Source of the DNA: Bacteroidales bacterium
Lineage (GTDB): Bacteria; Bacteroidota; Bacteroidia; Bacteroidales; UBA932
DNA length: 64,000 nucleotides
Direction: 5' to 3'
NCBI GenBank assembly: GCA_028691975.1
Contig: JAQUYF010000002.1
Span: 1 to 64,000 of the forward strand
Made by a program: the position numbers and the translations under genes. Below the pieces are notes generated by a model. The model was given only the letters and a program-made list of their open reading frames with translations. It was not told where the DNA came from and searched no databases. This document shows, one piece after another, positions 7,945-16,647 of the stretch (position 1 is the stretch's first letter; each line of letters opens with the position of its first letter).

Positions 7945-8340
7945 ATGATGGAAGAACAAATATTGCGAAGCGAAACACGACAATTCAAAGCCATATTCCC
8001 CAATACGTTAAACGCGAATGAAACCCTTTTCGGCGGACAGGCAATGAAGTGGATGGACGAAGTGGCCTATATTACGGCAACCAGATTCACACGTCAGAAA
8101 ATGTTCACGGTCAATACCGAAAATATATACTTTCTGAAAACCGTACATCCAAATTCCATAGTAGAAATTGTTGGGAAAATTGAAAAAGCCGGAGCGGTTA
8201 AATTGAGAGTTAAGGTTGAGATATATGCCGAAGAAATGTACGGACAGAATCGGGAAAAAGTAGTAGAAAGCGTATTTGTTTTCGCAGCTCTGGATGATAA
8301 TATGAAGCCCAAACGCATCGACTACTCAAATATAAAATAA
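7945..8340 (+). CDS. Acyl-CoA thioesterase, hotdog fold (YciA/BFIT type)
   Basis: About 131 residues from ATG 7945 (or the adjacent ATG 7948); a longer upstream frame would cover the operator and promoter and is unlikely. FPNTLNANETLFGGQAMKWMDEVA is reflected in the family core: a GG pair in TLFGG followed by the catalytic-region WMDEVA. Such enzymes hydrolyse acyl-CoA to free acid and CoASH. In this island, release of CoASH could feed CoA-based thiol chemistry with the CoADR fusion; this is inference. It is probably transcribed from the promoter beside operator 2. Confidence 0.87.
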   Translation: MMEEQILRSETRQFKAIFPNTLNANETLFGGQAMKWMDEVAYITATRFTRQKMFTVNTENIYFLKTVHPNSIVEIVGKIEKAGAVKLRVKVEIYAEEMYGQNREKVVESVFVFAALDDNMKPKRIDYSNIK

Positions 8341-8410
8341 CATTCAGGCATAAGATTATTGATTTAATGCTGTCTAATAATGCAGTAATAAATTCAGCGA
8401 TTATCATAAG

Positions 8411-10810
8411 ATGAAAAAAACAGCAAAATTTTCAGCATTTATACTATTTATTTTTCTTGGTTCACTTCCCTTGACATCTTTTAGTCAAAGTAGACCCTAT
8501 TCTGTAACCGGAAAATTGTTGGATGCGGAAACAAAACAGCCGATTGAATACGCTTCGGTTGCAATTTTCAAACTTCCCGACAGTACTCTTGTTACGGGTG
8601 TTTCAACCAATGGGCAGGGTGTGTTTACAATTAACAACTTGGGTAACGGTAGGTATTTTCTCAGATCCAGCTTTGTGGGCTACAAGAATGGAATAAAACA
8701 ATTTGAAATTAACGGCTCAAATGTAAAACTGACAGAGCCGATTCATCTACAGCCTGCCGCATTGTCCATAGGCGAAGTCACCGTAACCGGAACAAGAAGC
8801 GAGAAACAACAGAGCGTAGAAAAAACAACCATAAATGTCGCTAAAAACATTGCGGCTGTTTCCGGAAATATTACTGATGTATTGAAAGGTCAAGCCGGAA
8901 TAAATATCGACAACGAAGAAAACATCTATGTAAGAGGTAATAAAAATACGTTGGTTTTGATGGACGGAGTTCCCACTACATTATCCTCCCTCAATTCGAT
9001 TCCTGCATCCAATGTCGAGAATATCGAGATAATTACGAATCCTGATGTAAAATACGATGCGGAAGGTACAGGCGGTATCATCAATATCGTAACCAAACGC
9101 AGAGGCGAAGCAGGTTTCAGTGGGCGAGTAATGTTGAATTACAATTTCGGCAATTCGGTGAACGGCGGCTTAAATCTTCATTACTCTAAGGGAATATGGG
9201 ATTTCGATTTCGGATATAATGGCAAATATGACAAATATGATATAAACAGCACGCTTGACCGATTTCTTTATTCGGATGAAATTCGTGTCCAACAGGAGAT
9301 GCTTTCTCGTCAATTAAGCACATCACATACAGGAACATTCATGATGGCTGTCAGACCATCAAAGAAAGATGTTATTTCGCTTGGACTTAAAGGCGTTTTA
9401 CCTGAGTTGCATAATAAACAGTCAATTATAGGTACACAAACCGACAATACGAATACTGTTACACATTTCAACCGTTTGAACGACATTGATCATTTGAGGC
9501 GAATGTTTGAAACAACATTCTCATACAAGCATATCTTTGAAAAAGGCAAACACGAGCTCTCTTTCGATGCATCTTACTCCAGAAATCGCGGACGCCGCCC
9601 TGCCGAATATTATATCGAAGATATTTTATTGCAGAAATCTACCGGAGGTGGCGATCCTACCAATATGGCAGTACAGGCCGACTATCTGAAATCGGTATCA
9701 AAAACAGGGAAAATTGAGTTTGGACTGAAAGGGCTCTCTAAATACAATAATTTTGATTATAAATTCTATGATCTGAATACGGGAACGGATGAATGGATAT
9801 TAGACCCCGCATTTAGTAACGATCTGAAATATCAGGAGTATATATACTCTTCCTATCTTATGTATTCGGACAAACTGTCAAAGAAGCTGGAGTATAAAAT
9901 TGGTGCAAGGTTGGAGTATAACACATCGGAACTTACTCAGGCATCATCAAATGAACGCATATACCATGAATACTGGTTCCCTTTTCCGTTCGCTCAACTC
10001 AAATATACGTTAGATGATTCTCAAAATATCGCATTGAGCATAAATCGCCGCATAACACGTCCGACATACCCACAGATCAATCCATTTATCAGTGTAGTCG
10101 ATCAAACAACTTATGAAACAGGAAACAAGCACCTTGTTCCCGAAATACAAGACAAGGTGGAGCTGAATTATTCACTGATTAAAAACAGCTTCCAACTTCG
10201 TACAAATTTGTTTGCAAGTATATCAAAAGATTATATAACACAGGTTTCCATGCTATCGGATGCTGACAAGTTGATGCTGACATACGTCAACGGTAGCCGT
10301 CAGAATAAAATTGGCGCAGATTTGGACATTACATACAAATTCAATAAATATATATCTGTAAATCCTGCATTCTCTGTGTTTCATACACGCTCGACAGGAC
10401 AATACAACGAGATTGATTTAAGTACAGACGACTTTGCATGGACTGGTAGTTTGAAAACTACAATAAAGCCCGAAAAGAGAACGGAAGTACAGATTTTCCT
10501 GAATTACAATTCTCCGTTATCACTACCACAATTTCGTTTAGGGGAAATATACTACGCCGACATTTCCGTAAGACGCTCGTTTCTTGACAATAAACTTTCA
10601 GTCAGTCTGACAATGACCGATGTTTTTAATACTCGCAAATGGAATATAGAATCGGACAATGCGGTTTATAAGTTGGATAACTACAGTAAAAACCAAACTC
10701 GTATGGTATGGCTGGGGCTAACATTCAATTTCAATTCTTATAAGGCAAACAAACCGCAGAAAAGCGGAGATGGAGAAATTGACAATCGCATAATTAAATT
10801 AGGAGATTAA
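8411..10810 (+). CDS. Outer-membrane beta-barrel protein with carboxypeptidase-like and plug-like domains (TonB-receptor-like)
   Basis: 799 residues. A signal peptide (residues 1-26, ending SFSQ) is followed by a CarboxypepD_reg-like domain (VTGKLLDAETKQPIEYASV), then a plug-like domain (VYVRGNKNTLVLMDGVP and GTGGIINIVTKR) and a long barrel of alternating strands to the end. This is the 'outer membrane beta-barrel family' of Bacteroidota; a typical terminal aromatic strand (WLGLTFNFN) precedes a hydrophilic tail. The cargo is unknown. It follows the thioesterase by 70 nt and ends at a terminator, so it may be read from the promoter at operator 2. Confidence 0.88.
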   Translation: MKKTAKFSAFILFIFLGSLPLTSFSQSRPYSVTGKLLDAETKQPIEYASVAIFKLPDSTLVTGVSTNGQGVFTINNLGNGRYFLRSSFVGYKNGIKQFEINGSNVKLTEPIHLQPAALSIGEVTVTGTRSEKQQSVEKTTINVAKNIAAVSGNITDVLKGQAGINIDNEENIYVRGNKNTLVLMDGVPTTLSSLNSIPASNVENIEIITNPDVKYDAEGTGGIINIVTKRRGEAGFSGRVMLNYNFGNSVNGGLNLHYSKGIWDFDFGYNGKYDKYDINSTLDRFLYSDEIRVQQEMLSRQLSTSHTGTFMMAVRPSKKDVISLGLKGVLPELHNKQSIIGTQTDNTNTVTHFNRLNDIDHLRRMFETTFSYKHIFEKGKHELSFDASYSRNRGRRPAEYYIEDILLQKSTGGGDPTNMAVQADYLKSVSKTGKIEFGLKGLSKYNNFDYKFYDLNTGTDEWILDPAFSNDLKYQEYIYSSYLMYSDKLSKKLEYKIGARLEYNTSELTQASSNERIYHEYWFPFPFAQLKYTLDDSQNIALSINRRITRPTYPQINPFISVVDQTTYETGNKHLVPEIQDKVELNYSLIKNSFQLRTNLFASISKDYITQVSMLSDADKLMLTYVNGSRQNKIGADLDITYKFNKYISVNPAFSVFHTRSTGQYNEIDLSTDDFAWTGSLKTTIKPEKRTEVQIFLNYNSPLSLPQFRLGEIYYADISVRRSFLDNKLSVSLTMTDVFNTRKWNIESDNAVYKLDNYSKNQTRMVWLGLTFNFNSYKANKPQKSGDGEIDNRIIKLGD

Positions 10811-10830
10811 TAAGCAGATTATCAATACAG

Positions 10831-10867
10831 AAACAGTGCCTAAATATTTATTATTCAGCACTGTTTT
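10831..10867 (+). terminator. Terminator after the outer-membrane barrel gene
   Basis: AAACAGTGC (10831-10839) pairs with GCACTGTTT (10858-10866) across an 18-nt AT-rich loop, and further T-rich sequence follows. It lies 20 nt past the stop. Confidence 0.65.
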
Positions 10868-10881
10868 CTGTTTTCTGAATG

Positions 10882-10930
10882 TTATTTTCTATTGGACATT
10901 TCTTCCATTGGAAAATAATACATATCTTTG
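10882..10930 (+). promoter_or_regulatory. Dyad and -7 box of the DUF6132-thioredoxin-ferredoxin operon
   Basis: TTATTTTC (10882-10889) is inverted as GAAAATAA (10911-10918), and the inner half contains a perfect 11-bp palindrome TTCCATTGGAA (10903-10913) with an imperfect direct copy TTCTATTGGAC just upstream. The -7 box TATCTTTG follows at 10923-10930. The dyad differs from the TGAACA operators, so a second regulator may act here. Confidence 0.5.
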
Positions 10931-10970
10931 TGCGTTATAAATTCACAAAATAGAGAAAATAGAGTTTAAT

Positions 10971-11192
10971 ATGGATAAAATCATTGTTTTAATCAAGCGA
11001 AACTGGCTCACCTTGCTTGGGGTTGTGGTCGGAATAATAGGCGGATTTTTGTATTGGAGATTTGTTGGATGCAGCAGCGGTAGCTGCCCGATTACATCCT
11101 CTCCGACAATGAGTGCGTTGTGGGGCGCAATGATGGGCGGTTTAGTATTCAGTTCATTTAAAAAAGAGAAAAATGAGAAAATATCTAAATAA
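10971..11192 (+). CDS. DUF6132-type small membrane protein
   Basis: 73 residues with two membrane segments (LTLLGVVVGIIGGFLYW and MSALWGAMMGGLVFSSF) flanking a short loop with two Cys (FVGCSSGSCPITSSP). This family is common in Bacteroidota beside YgaP-like and thioredoxin genes, as here. It heads a rightward operon of five genes. The next gene overlaps its end by 20 nt. The loop cysteines could take part in thiol transfer, but this is only suggested by context. Confidence 0.75.
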   Translation: MDKIIVLIKRNWLTLLGVVVGIIGGFLYWRFVGCSSGSCPITSSPTMSALWGAMMGGLVFSSFKKEKNEKISK

Positions 11193-11409
11193 TTGGGATG
11201 CCGTGCGTATCATTCGCCTGCTGGCAGGCGTAGGCTTTGGAATATATGCCGTAGTGTCAAAAGAGTACTTGTTTTTGATGTTGGCGGGAATGTTTCTTTT
11301 ACAAAGTATATTCAATGTCTCGTGCTGCGGAGCGGGCGGGTGCTCAACCGAACCAAAGAAAACGAAAACACAGGTATATAAAGATCAGATAGAGCAATAT
11401 AAAGGATGA
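11173..11409 (+). CDS. YgaP/DUF2892-like small membrane protein with Cys pairs
   Basis: 78 residues. The core is one or two membrane segments (IIRLLAGVGFGIYAVV and YLFLMLAGMFLLQSIF) as in the membrane part of YgaP-type rhodanese proteins, followed by a Cys-rich turn (SCCGAGGCST). Overlap with both neighbours (20 nt upstream; ATGA with the thioredoxin gene downstream) indicates one transcript. Possibly anchors or receives sulfur from partner proteins. Confidence 0.72.
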   Translation: MRKYLNNWDAVRIIRLLAGVGFGIYAVVSKEYLFLMLAGMFLLQSIFNVSCCGAGGCSTEPKKTKTQVYKDQIEQYKG

Positions 11410-11870
11410 AAAAGATAGGAATACTTTTACTGCTTATGGCAGGAGTGATCTCTTGTGGCAGACAACCGAAACAGACAAACAGCATTAATCAAAAACAAGA
11501 AAATAATATGAAAACGATTCAATTAACGAAAGTAGATTTTTTAACAAAAGTAGCTAACTATGAAGCAAATCCGCAGGAGTGGAAGTATTTGGGTGACAAG
11601 CCGGCAATAATTGACTTCTATGCGTCATGGTGCGGCCCATGCAAGACTATTGCACCTGTTTTAGAAGAACTTGCCGCTGAATATGGCGATCAAATATATA
11701 TCTATAAAATAGATACTGAAGCAGAACAAGAGTTGGCAGCAGCATTTGGCATTCGTTCGATTCCTTCTATTCTGTTCGTTCCGATGGATGGTGCTCCGCA
11801 AATGGCACAAGGAGCCATGCCTAAGGCTTCATTCAAGGAGGCGATAGACAAAGTCTTACTCAATAAATAA
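11406..11870 (+). CDS. Periplasmic thioredoxin lipoprotein
   Basis: 154 residues. A lipoprotein signal with lipobox GVISC places Cys at about residue 17. The thioredoxin domain contains WCGPC (about residues 75-79), the cis-Pro RSIPSILF and normal length. Start ATG overlaps the upstream stop (ATGA). It probably keeps extracytoplasmic thiols reduced or transfers electrons to peroxide-reducing partners. A second internal Met (MKTIQLTKVDF) could give a cytosolic form, but no separate ribosome site was found. Confidence 0.9.
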   Translation: MKKIGILLLLMAGVISCGRQPKQTNSINQKQENNMKTIQLTKVDFLTKVANYEANPQEWKYLGDKPAIIDFYASWCGPCKTIAPVLEELAAEYGDQIYIYKIDTEAEQELAAAFGIRSIPSILFVPMDGAPQMAQGAMPKASFKEAIDKVLLNK

Positions 11871-11877
11871 ACGAAAA

Positions 11878-12060
11878 ATGGCTTTAACAGTAGATAAAAA
11901 CAGATGTCCTCAGAACCATAAATGCCCTATGTTGAGAGTATGTCCGGTAGATGCAATTACTCAGGATGGCTACGGATTGCCAAGAATCGACCCGGAAAAA
12001 TGTATCGAATGCGGTAAATGCACTAAGTATTGTCCTATGGGCGCAGTAAAGAAAAACTAA
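11878..12060 (+). CDS. Small 4Fe-4S ferredoxin-like protein
   Basis: 60 residues. The second motif is a canonical CIECGKCTKYCP, and the first is modified (CPQNHKCPMLRVCPVDA), giving enough Cys for one or two [4Fe-4S] clusters. It lies 7 nt after the thioredoxin gene and before the MarR-type regulator. It is a possible electron carrier for HdrBC or the CoADR fusion. Confidence 0.88.
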   Translation: MALTVDKNRCPQNHKCPMLRVCPVDAITQDGYGLPRIDPEKCIECGKCTKYCPMGAVKKN

Positions 12061-12067
12061 TCGAATT

Positions 12068-12421
12068 ATGGAAGCATTATGTAGAATTAGAGATATATTT
12101 CGTTCTATCAACGATTTTGAAATTCATTTCCAGTCAAAATACAGCATAGGGCTTAATGAAGGTATGTTATTGTGTACTATTTCTAAATTTGAGAAATGTT
12201 CTTCGGGAGAAATAGCGGAAATTCTCGGGCTTTCATCATCGAACTCTTCAAAAGTAATTGCCTCGGTAGAAAAGAAGGGTTTCATCAAGCGCAAGATCGG
12301 CAAGGATGATAAACGCAAAATGTACTTTACTCTTACCGAAAAAGGTATAGAGTGTTTGAAATTTATCAAATGTGATTCTGATGATGTCTTGAGAATTATA
12401 GATAAGATTAGAGAAATTTAA
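12068..12421 (+). CDS. MarR-family winged-helix regulator
   Basis: 117 residues with a recognition region SSGEIAEILGLSSSNSSKVI (about residues 46-65), followed by a wing (KKGFIKRKIGKDDKRKMYFTLT) typical of MarR proteins. It ends the operon after the ferredoxin and is the only local one-component repressor-type regulator in the island besides DUF134, so it is the first candidate for binding the five TGAACA-N2-TGTTCA palindromes. No sensory cysteine pattern is decisive; Cys at about residues 5, 36 and 44 could sense redox. Confidence 0.82.
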   Translation: MEALCRIRDIFRSINDFEIHFQSKYSIGLNEGMLLCTISKFEKCSSGEIAEILGLSSSNSSKVIASVEKKGFIKRKIGKDDKRKMYFTLTEKGIECLKFIKCDSDDVLRIIDKIREI

Positions 12422-12516
12422 AAATGACAACTACAATGCTGTCGCTAAATCCGGAGCAAAGTCTTATGTAAGTTGCGCAATCGGACGAATGAGTAAATAA
12501 ACTTATGGTAAATATC

Positions 12517-12545
12517 AAAAAGCTACGAATATTTGTAGCTTTTTT
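12517..12545 (+). terminator. Intrinsic terminator after the MarR operon
   Basis: AGCTAC (12521-12526) pairs with GTAGCT (12535-12540), extended by four A and a T-run (12541-12545), with the 8-nt loop GAATATTT. A classic rho-independent terminator about 95 nt past the regulator stop. Confidence 0.85.
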
Positions 12546-12597
12546 GTTTACACCTCTATAAAAAGGTAATAAATAATTATATTTGCCATCACAATTA

Positions 12598-12611
12598 TCA
12601 ACATATGTTCA
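12598..12611. promoter_or_regulatory. Island operator 3, TCAACATATGTTCA
   Basis: One mismatch from operator 1 (second base). Here the -7 box TATATTTG (12578-12585) lies upstream, so the site sits just downstream of the transcription start and 15 nt before the ATG of the CoADR fusion gene, where a bound protein would block elongation. Confidence 0.65.
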
Positions 12612-12626
12612 AAACTGATTAAATTA

Positions 12627-15080
12627 ATGAAACACATCATCATTGGCGGAGTAGCAGGCTGAGCTACTGCCGCAGCACGTATCCGTCGAGCTGATGAATC
12701 GGCAGAGATCATTCTTCTCGAAAAAGGCAAATATATATCATATGCAAACTGCGGATTGCCGTATTACATTGGCGGAACTATTGCAGAACGCGAAAAATTG
12801 TTCCTGCAAACACCCCAATCGTTTGGTGGTCGATTCAATGTTGATGTTCGTATTGAAAACGAGGTTATTGGAATTGACTCAACTGCAAAATCTGTTAAAA
12901 TTCGCAAAGCTGACGGTACGGAATACTCTGAAAATTACGACAAACTTTTATTGTCGCCCGGAGCGAATCCCGTTTGTCCGCCATTGGGAGGAATTGACTT
13001 GGATGGTATTTTTACGCTGCGCGATGTCAATGACACGGATAAAATCAAGAATTACATTACGACACACGAGGTAAAGCAAGCAGTCGTAGTCGGGGCGGGT
13101 TTCATCGGACTGGAAATGGCCGAAAATCTCCAACATGCCGGAGCTGCTGTCTCTATTGTCGAGATGGGCAATCAGGTGATGGCTCCCATTGATTTTTCGA
13201 TGGCTGCGCAAGTTCATCAACACTTACTGCAAAAAGGAGTTGCACTGTATCTTGAACAGAGCGTAGAGCGATTTTCAAAAAATGGGAACCGATTAGATGT
13301 TCATTTCAAAAGCGGTGAAACAATCCCTGCCGATATTGTAATCCTATCAATAGGCGTGCGTCCTGAAACAACACTTGCGAAAGCCGCCGGACTTAAAATA
13401 GGCGAAACAGGCGGAATATGGGTGGATGAATATTTCGAAACCTCTGCAAAGGATATATATGCTGTGGGCGATGCCGTTGAATTTCCGCATCCGTTGACAG
13501 GCAAACCGTGGCTTAACTATCTGGCAAATCCTGCCAACCGTCAGGGGCGTATTGTTGCCGACAATATGGTTTCAGGTAACATCACGAAATATGAAGGTGC
13601 GATTGGTACTTGCATCGCTAAGGTTTTCGATATGACCGTTGCTGCGACAGGACTTGCTGCCAAACGCCTCAAACAAATGGAAATTCCTTACCGCAGTTCG
13701 TGGACACATTCGGGTTCGCACGCAGGATATTATCCCGATGCGTTGCCATTAAGCTTGAAGATTACGTTCGACCTGCAGACTGGGAAACTTCTGGGCGGAC
13801 AATGTGTCGGTTATGACGGTGTGGATAAACGTATTGACCAAATCGCACTGCTTATCAAAAATGGCGGAACAATTTACGATCTTATTAAAGTAGAACACGC
13901 CTATGCACCGCCATTCTCATCGGCAAAAGATCCGATTGCAATTGCGGGATATGTTGCAAGTAACATAATCAGTGGCGTAATGCCTGCTATGACATGGCGA
14001 GAGATGCAAAACGCTAACCGTGATGAAGTTGTGATTCTTGATGTCCGCACAAAAGATGAATGTGCTATGGGAATGATCCCTGGAGCTGTGAATATTCCGG
14101 TGGATGAGTTGCGTGGCAGACTCAGTAAAATCCCGACCGATAAACCGATACTTATCTATTGTGCGATCGGATTGCGCGGATACCTTACTACGAAAATTCT
14201 CGTGGCGAACGGCTATACGAATGTAAAAAATCTATCGGGCGGTTACAAGACCTACTCTACGGCGGTGGCTCCGGTTAAACGCACCGAGCCTACGGTCGTA
14301 GCACCGGCTTGTAAAACAGATAATATCGACCAGCAAATTGCGAAAATGGAGATTAAAACAGTTAAAATAGATGCCTGCGGATTGGCTTGTCCCGGCCCTG
14401 TGATGAAGATTAAACAAGCTATCGACTCTATTGGCGAAGGAGAACGTATCGAAATGGTTGCCACCGATGTCGGTTTTGCCCGTGATGCTCAGGCATGGTG
14501 CAATACTACGGGGAATCAACTCATATCCAATACGGAAGAGAAGGGCAAATTCACGGTCGTGATCGAAAAAGGCTCGTCTAAAGCCTGCAAAACTATCACT
14601 TCGTGCGATGGAAAAGGCAAAACATTGATAATGTTCAGCGATGACCTTGATAAAGCATTGGCTACTTTTGTACTTGCCAACGGCGCCGTCGCGACTGGGC
14701 AAAAAGTAACGATCTTCTTTACCTTCTGGGGGTTGAACGTCATCAAAAAAGTGAAGAAACCCAAAGTTGAAAAAGATATTTTCGGAAAAATGTTCGGCAT
14801 GATGCTGCCGTCGAGTTCGCTGAAACTGAAGCTCTCGAAGATGCACATGATGGGAATAGGCAGCCGCATGATGCGCTCGATTATGAAGCGTCACGGCATT
14901 GACTCACTGGAGTCACTTCGTGATCAGGCGATTGCCAACGGCGTGGAATTTATCGCCTGCCAGATGTCAATGGATGTGATGGGCGTAAAACGTGAAGAGC
15001 TGCTCGATCATGCAACCATAGGCGGCGTAGCAACTTACATGGAACGCGCCGATGATGCCAATGTAAACCTGTTTATATAA
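12627..15080 (+). pseudogene. CoA-disulfide reductase / rhodanese / TusA / DsrE fusion, interrupted by in-frame TGA
   Basis: From ATG 12627 the frame reads MKHIIIGGVAG, then TGA (12660-12662), then ATAARIRRADESAEIILLEKG and continues open for 805 codons. The stop replaces the Gly expected in the FAD-binding GGxAGGATAA loop. Domains follow in order: FAD/NAD(P)-linked reductase with active-site Cys (YANCGLPYYIGG) to about residue 445; rhodanese with Cys in YCAIGLRGY; TusA-like with CGLACPGPVMKIK; and a DsrE-like C-terminus. This four-domain architecture is known for NAD(P)H-dependent persulfide/CoA-persulfide reductases. An internal TTG start (12756) could give a protein lacking the FAD loop. 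Either a nonsense mutation or a sequence error. Confidence 0.85.
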
Positions 15081-15102
15081 TTGGATAACAATATTATATC
15101 GC

Positions 15103-15134
15103 AAGCCTCCCTATCGAATCGGGGGGCTTTTTTT
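15103..15134 (+). terminator. Terminator after the CoADR fusion gene
   Basis: AAGCCTCCC (15103-15111) pairs with GGGGGGCTT (15121-15129, one G-T pair), followed by a T-run. It lies 23 nt beyond the stop. Confidence 0.85.
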
Positions 15135-15155
15135 GTTGATTAACCCTCTTGTATG

Positions 15156-15169
15156 TGAACATTTGTTCA
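15156..15169. promoter_or_regulatory. Island operator 4, TGAACA-TT-TGTTCA
   Basis: Perfect 6-bp arms with 2-nt centre, 10 bp upstream of the -7 box TATTTTTG (15180-15187) that serves the ECF sigma gene at 15234. Same spacing as operators 1 and 2. Confidence 0.74.
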
Positions 15170-15233
15170 ATATAATGATTATTTTTGCAACCAAGCAATA
15201 AGATTTTCATCAAAATTGTGATCTAACTTCTAT

Positions 15234-15776
15234 ATGGAAAAAAAGACGGAAAACAGAATCAATATTACCGAAGTGGTGGAGAAATACCATCCTATGGTTT
15301 TCCGTATAGCTGTTGGATTTGTCCATATCCGTGAAGATGCCGAAGATATTACACAGGAGGTTTTTATTAAGATTTATCAAAACCAAGATAAATTTCGCGG
15401 AGAATCGGAAATATCGACGTGGCTATACCGCATCACGGTTAATACTTCTCTCAATTTTATTGCTCAAAAGAAACGCAGGAGCTTTTTACAGTTTGGTGAT
15501 GAATTATTGAAAAACTTATTCGGCAAAGCCGATGAACGTAAAAATCCGCAGCAGGAACTTGAAGAGGCGGAGGAAAAAGCAGAAATACGAAAAGTGATAG
15601 ATTCACTTCCCGAAAAGCAACGTATTGCGTTTGTTTTGACAAGATATGATGAGCTTCCACAAAAAGAAGTTGCCGAAATCATGCAGATTTCTCAACGCGC
15701 GGTAGAACAGCTATTATTGAGGGCAAAAGCGAATCTCAACAAAAAACTCTCATCAGCCATAAGAAACCGTAAATAA
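15234..15776 (+). CDS. ECF-type RNA polymerase sigma factor (island copy)
   Basis: 180 residues. Sigma-2 region contains the core-binding EDAEDITQEVFIKIYQN (about residues 35-51) followed by FRGESEISTWLYRI; sigma-4 ends with PQKEVAEIMQISQRAVEQLL, a helix-turn-helix. It leads an operon with a short membrane protein and a Spy-like periplasmic protein, the arrangement of metal- or envelope-stress ECF modules. Its own promoter carries island operator 4, so it probably relays the island signal. An equivalent module lies on the chromosome at 34320-35851. Confidence 0.92.
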   Translation: MEKKTENRINITEVVEKYHPMVFRIAVGFVHIREDAEDITQEVFIKIYQNQDKFRGESEISTWLYRITVNTSLNFIAQKKRRSFLQFGDELLKNLFGKADERKNPQQELEEAEEKAEIRKVIDSLPEKQRIAFVLTRYDELPQKEVAEIMQISQRAVEQLLLRAKANLNKKLSSAIRNRK

Positions 15777-15798
15777 GATTTGTCTAAAGAATAGAAAT

Positions 15799-16098
15799 AT
15801 GAAAATGGAAAAGATCGACAAATACATTGAAGACGAAAAAGCGATAACACCATCGCCATTTCTGGAGAGCAGAATTTTAGCCCGTATCGAAAATCTTGAA
15901 AGGGAACAAATTCCAATGCCGAAAAGGGCAAGATTATGGCCGAGTGTTGCTGTTGTTGCGGGCATTGCAATTATCGCTTTTACTGGTATTAAAATCGGCA
16001 GTACATACAAGAATCCTTCGCCCAATTATGCAGGACTTATTGTAAACGACAATTATATAGAACAACTATCAATATATACGGCAGATGATAACGAATAA
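15799..16098 (+). CDS. Single-pass membrane protein, probable anti-sigma factor
   Basis: 99 residues (second Met at 15805 also possible). A charged N-terminal cytosolic part (IDKYIEDEKAITPSPFLESRIL) is followed by one membrane segment (LWPSVAVVAGIAIIAF) and a short periplasmic tail. Position directly after an ECF sigma gene and before a Spy-like protein suggests it holds the sigma factor inactive. The Spy-like gene overlaps its end by 14 nt. It is not a recognisable zinc anti-sigma (no HxxxCxxC). Confidence 0.68.
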   Translation: MKMEKIDKYIEDEKAITPSPFLESRILARIENLEREQIPMPKRARLWPSVAVVAGIAIIAFTGIKIGSTYKNPSPNYAGLIVNDNYIEQLSIYTADDNE

Positions 16099-16618
16099 AA
16101 CTAAAATACTTTGGATCGTAATTACTTTTCTTGCCGTGCTGAATATAGCTACAATAGCTACGATTATATACAATAACAGGCAAGTAAAAACGGAGGATGA
16201 AAATATTGTTTTTGAGCCTGACACTCAACCCCTAAATGGTATGTATTTCAAACAGACATTGGGTTTTGACAATCATCAAATGGAGGTGTTCAGACAAAGT
16301 AGCCGAGCATTTCGGCAAAATGCAAATCAAATCATCGGTTCAATAAACCGATCTAAAGAAGAGCTTTTTATTGAACTTCAGGCGGAACAACCGGATACGG
16401 TAAGATTGAAGGAAATATCTAAAGAGATAGGTGTGTTACATGCAGAATTAAAGGATGCAACAGTAAATTTTTATCTGGAATTAAATTCGGTATGCAATCC
16501 TGAACAAAAGAATAAACTAAAAACTGTATTTGTGCCTCTTTTCAGAGAAACTCCATTGCAAGGAGGGCATGGAGGTAATAACGGGCGAGGTCATGGTCGC
16601 AGAAACAGAAATTTTTAA
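16085..16618 (+). CDS. Spy/CpxP-like periplasmic protein (metal/envelope stress sensor)
   Basis: 177 residues. An uncleaved N-terminal membrane segment (ILWIVITFLAVLNIATIATII) precedes a helical periplasmic region (RQSSRAFRQNANQII, LKEISKEIGVLHAELKDATV) of the Spy/CpxP/ZraP/CnrX type. The C-terminal tail is Gly/His/Arg rich (GGHGGNNGRGHGRR), a possible metal-binding end. In CnrX-type systems such proteins sense metal and control the anti-sigma factor; that role is inferred here from gene order. Confidence 0.78.
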   Translation: MITNKTKILWIVITFLAVLNIATIATIIYNNRQVKTEDENIVFEPDTQPLNGMYFKQTLGFDNHQMEVFRQSSRAFRQNANQIIGSINRSKEELFIELQAEQPDTVRLKEISKEIGVLHAELKDATVNFYLELNSVCNPEQKNKLKTVFVPLFRETPLQGGHGGNNGRGHGRRNRNF

Positions 16619-16647
16619 ACCAGTATAAACATTAATAAATTTTAGTC

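Noticed and set aside
12422-12503. A 27-codon open frame after the MarR stop (FKNDNYNAVAKSGAKSYVSC...)
   Set aside because: It begins in a different frame, has no start or ribosome site, and matches no family I recognise; could be debris or chance.
12660-12662. TGA as selenocysteine or glycine codon
   Set aside because: The family has Gly, not Cys, at this place and no SECIS-like hairpin is seen; the genome uses TGA as a normal stop.
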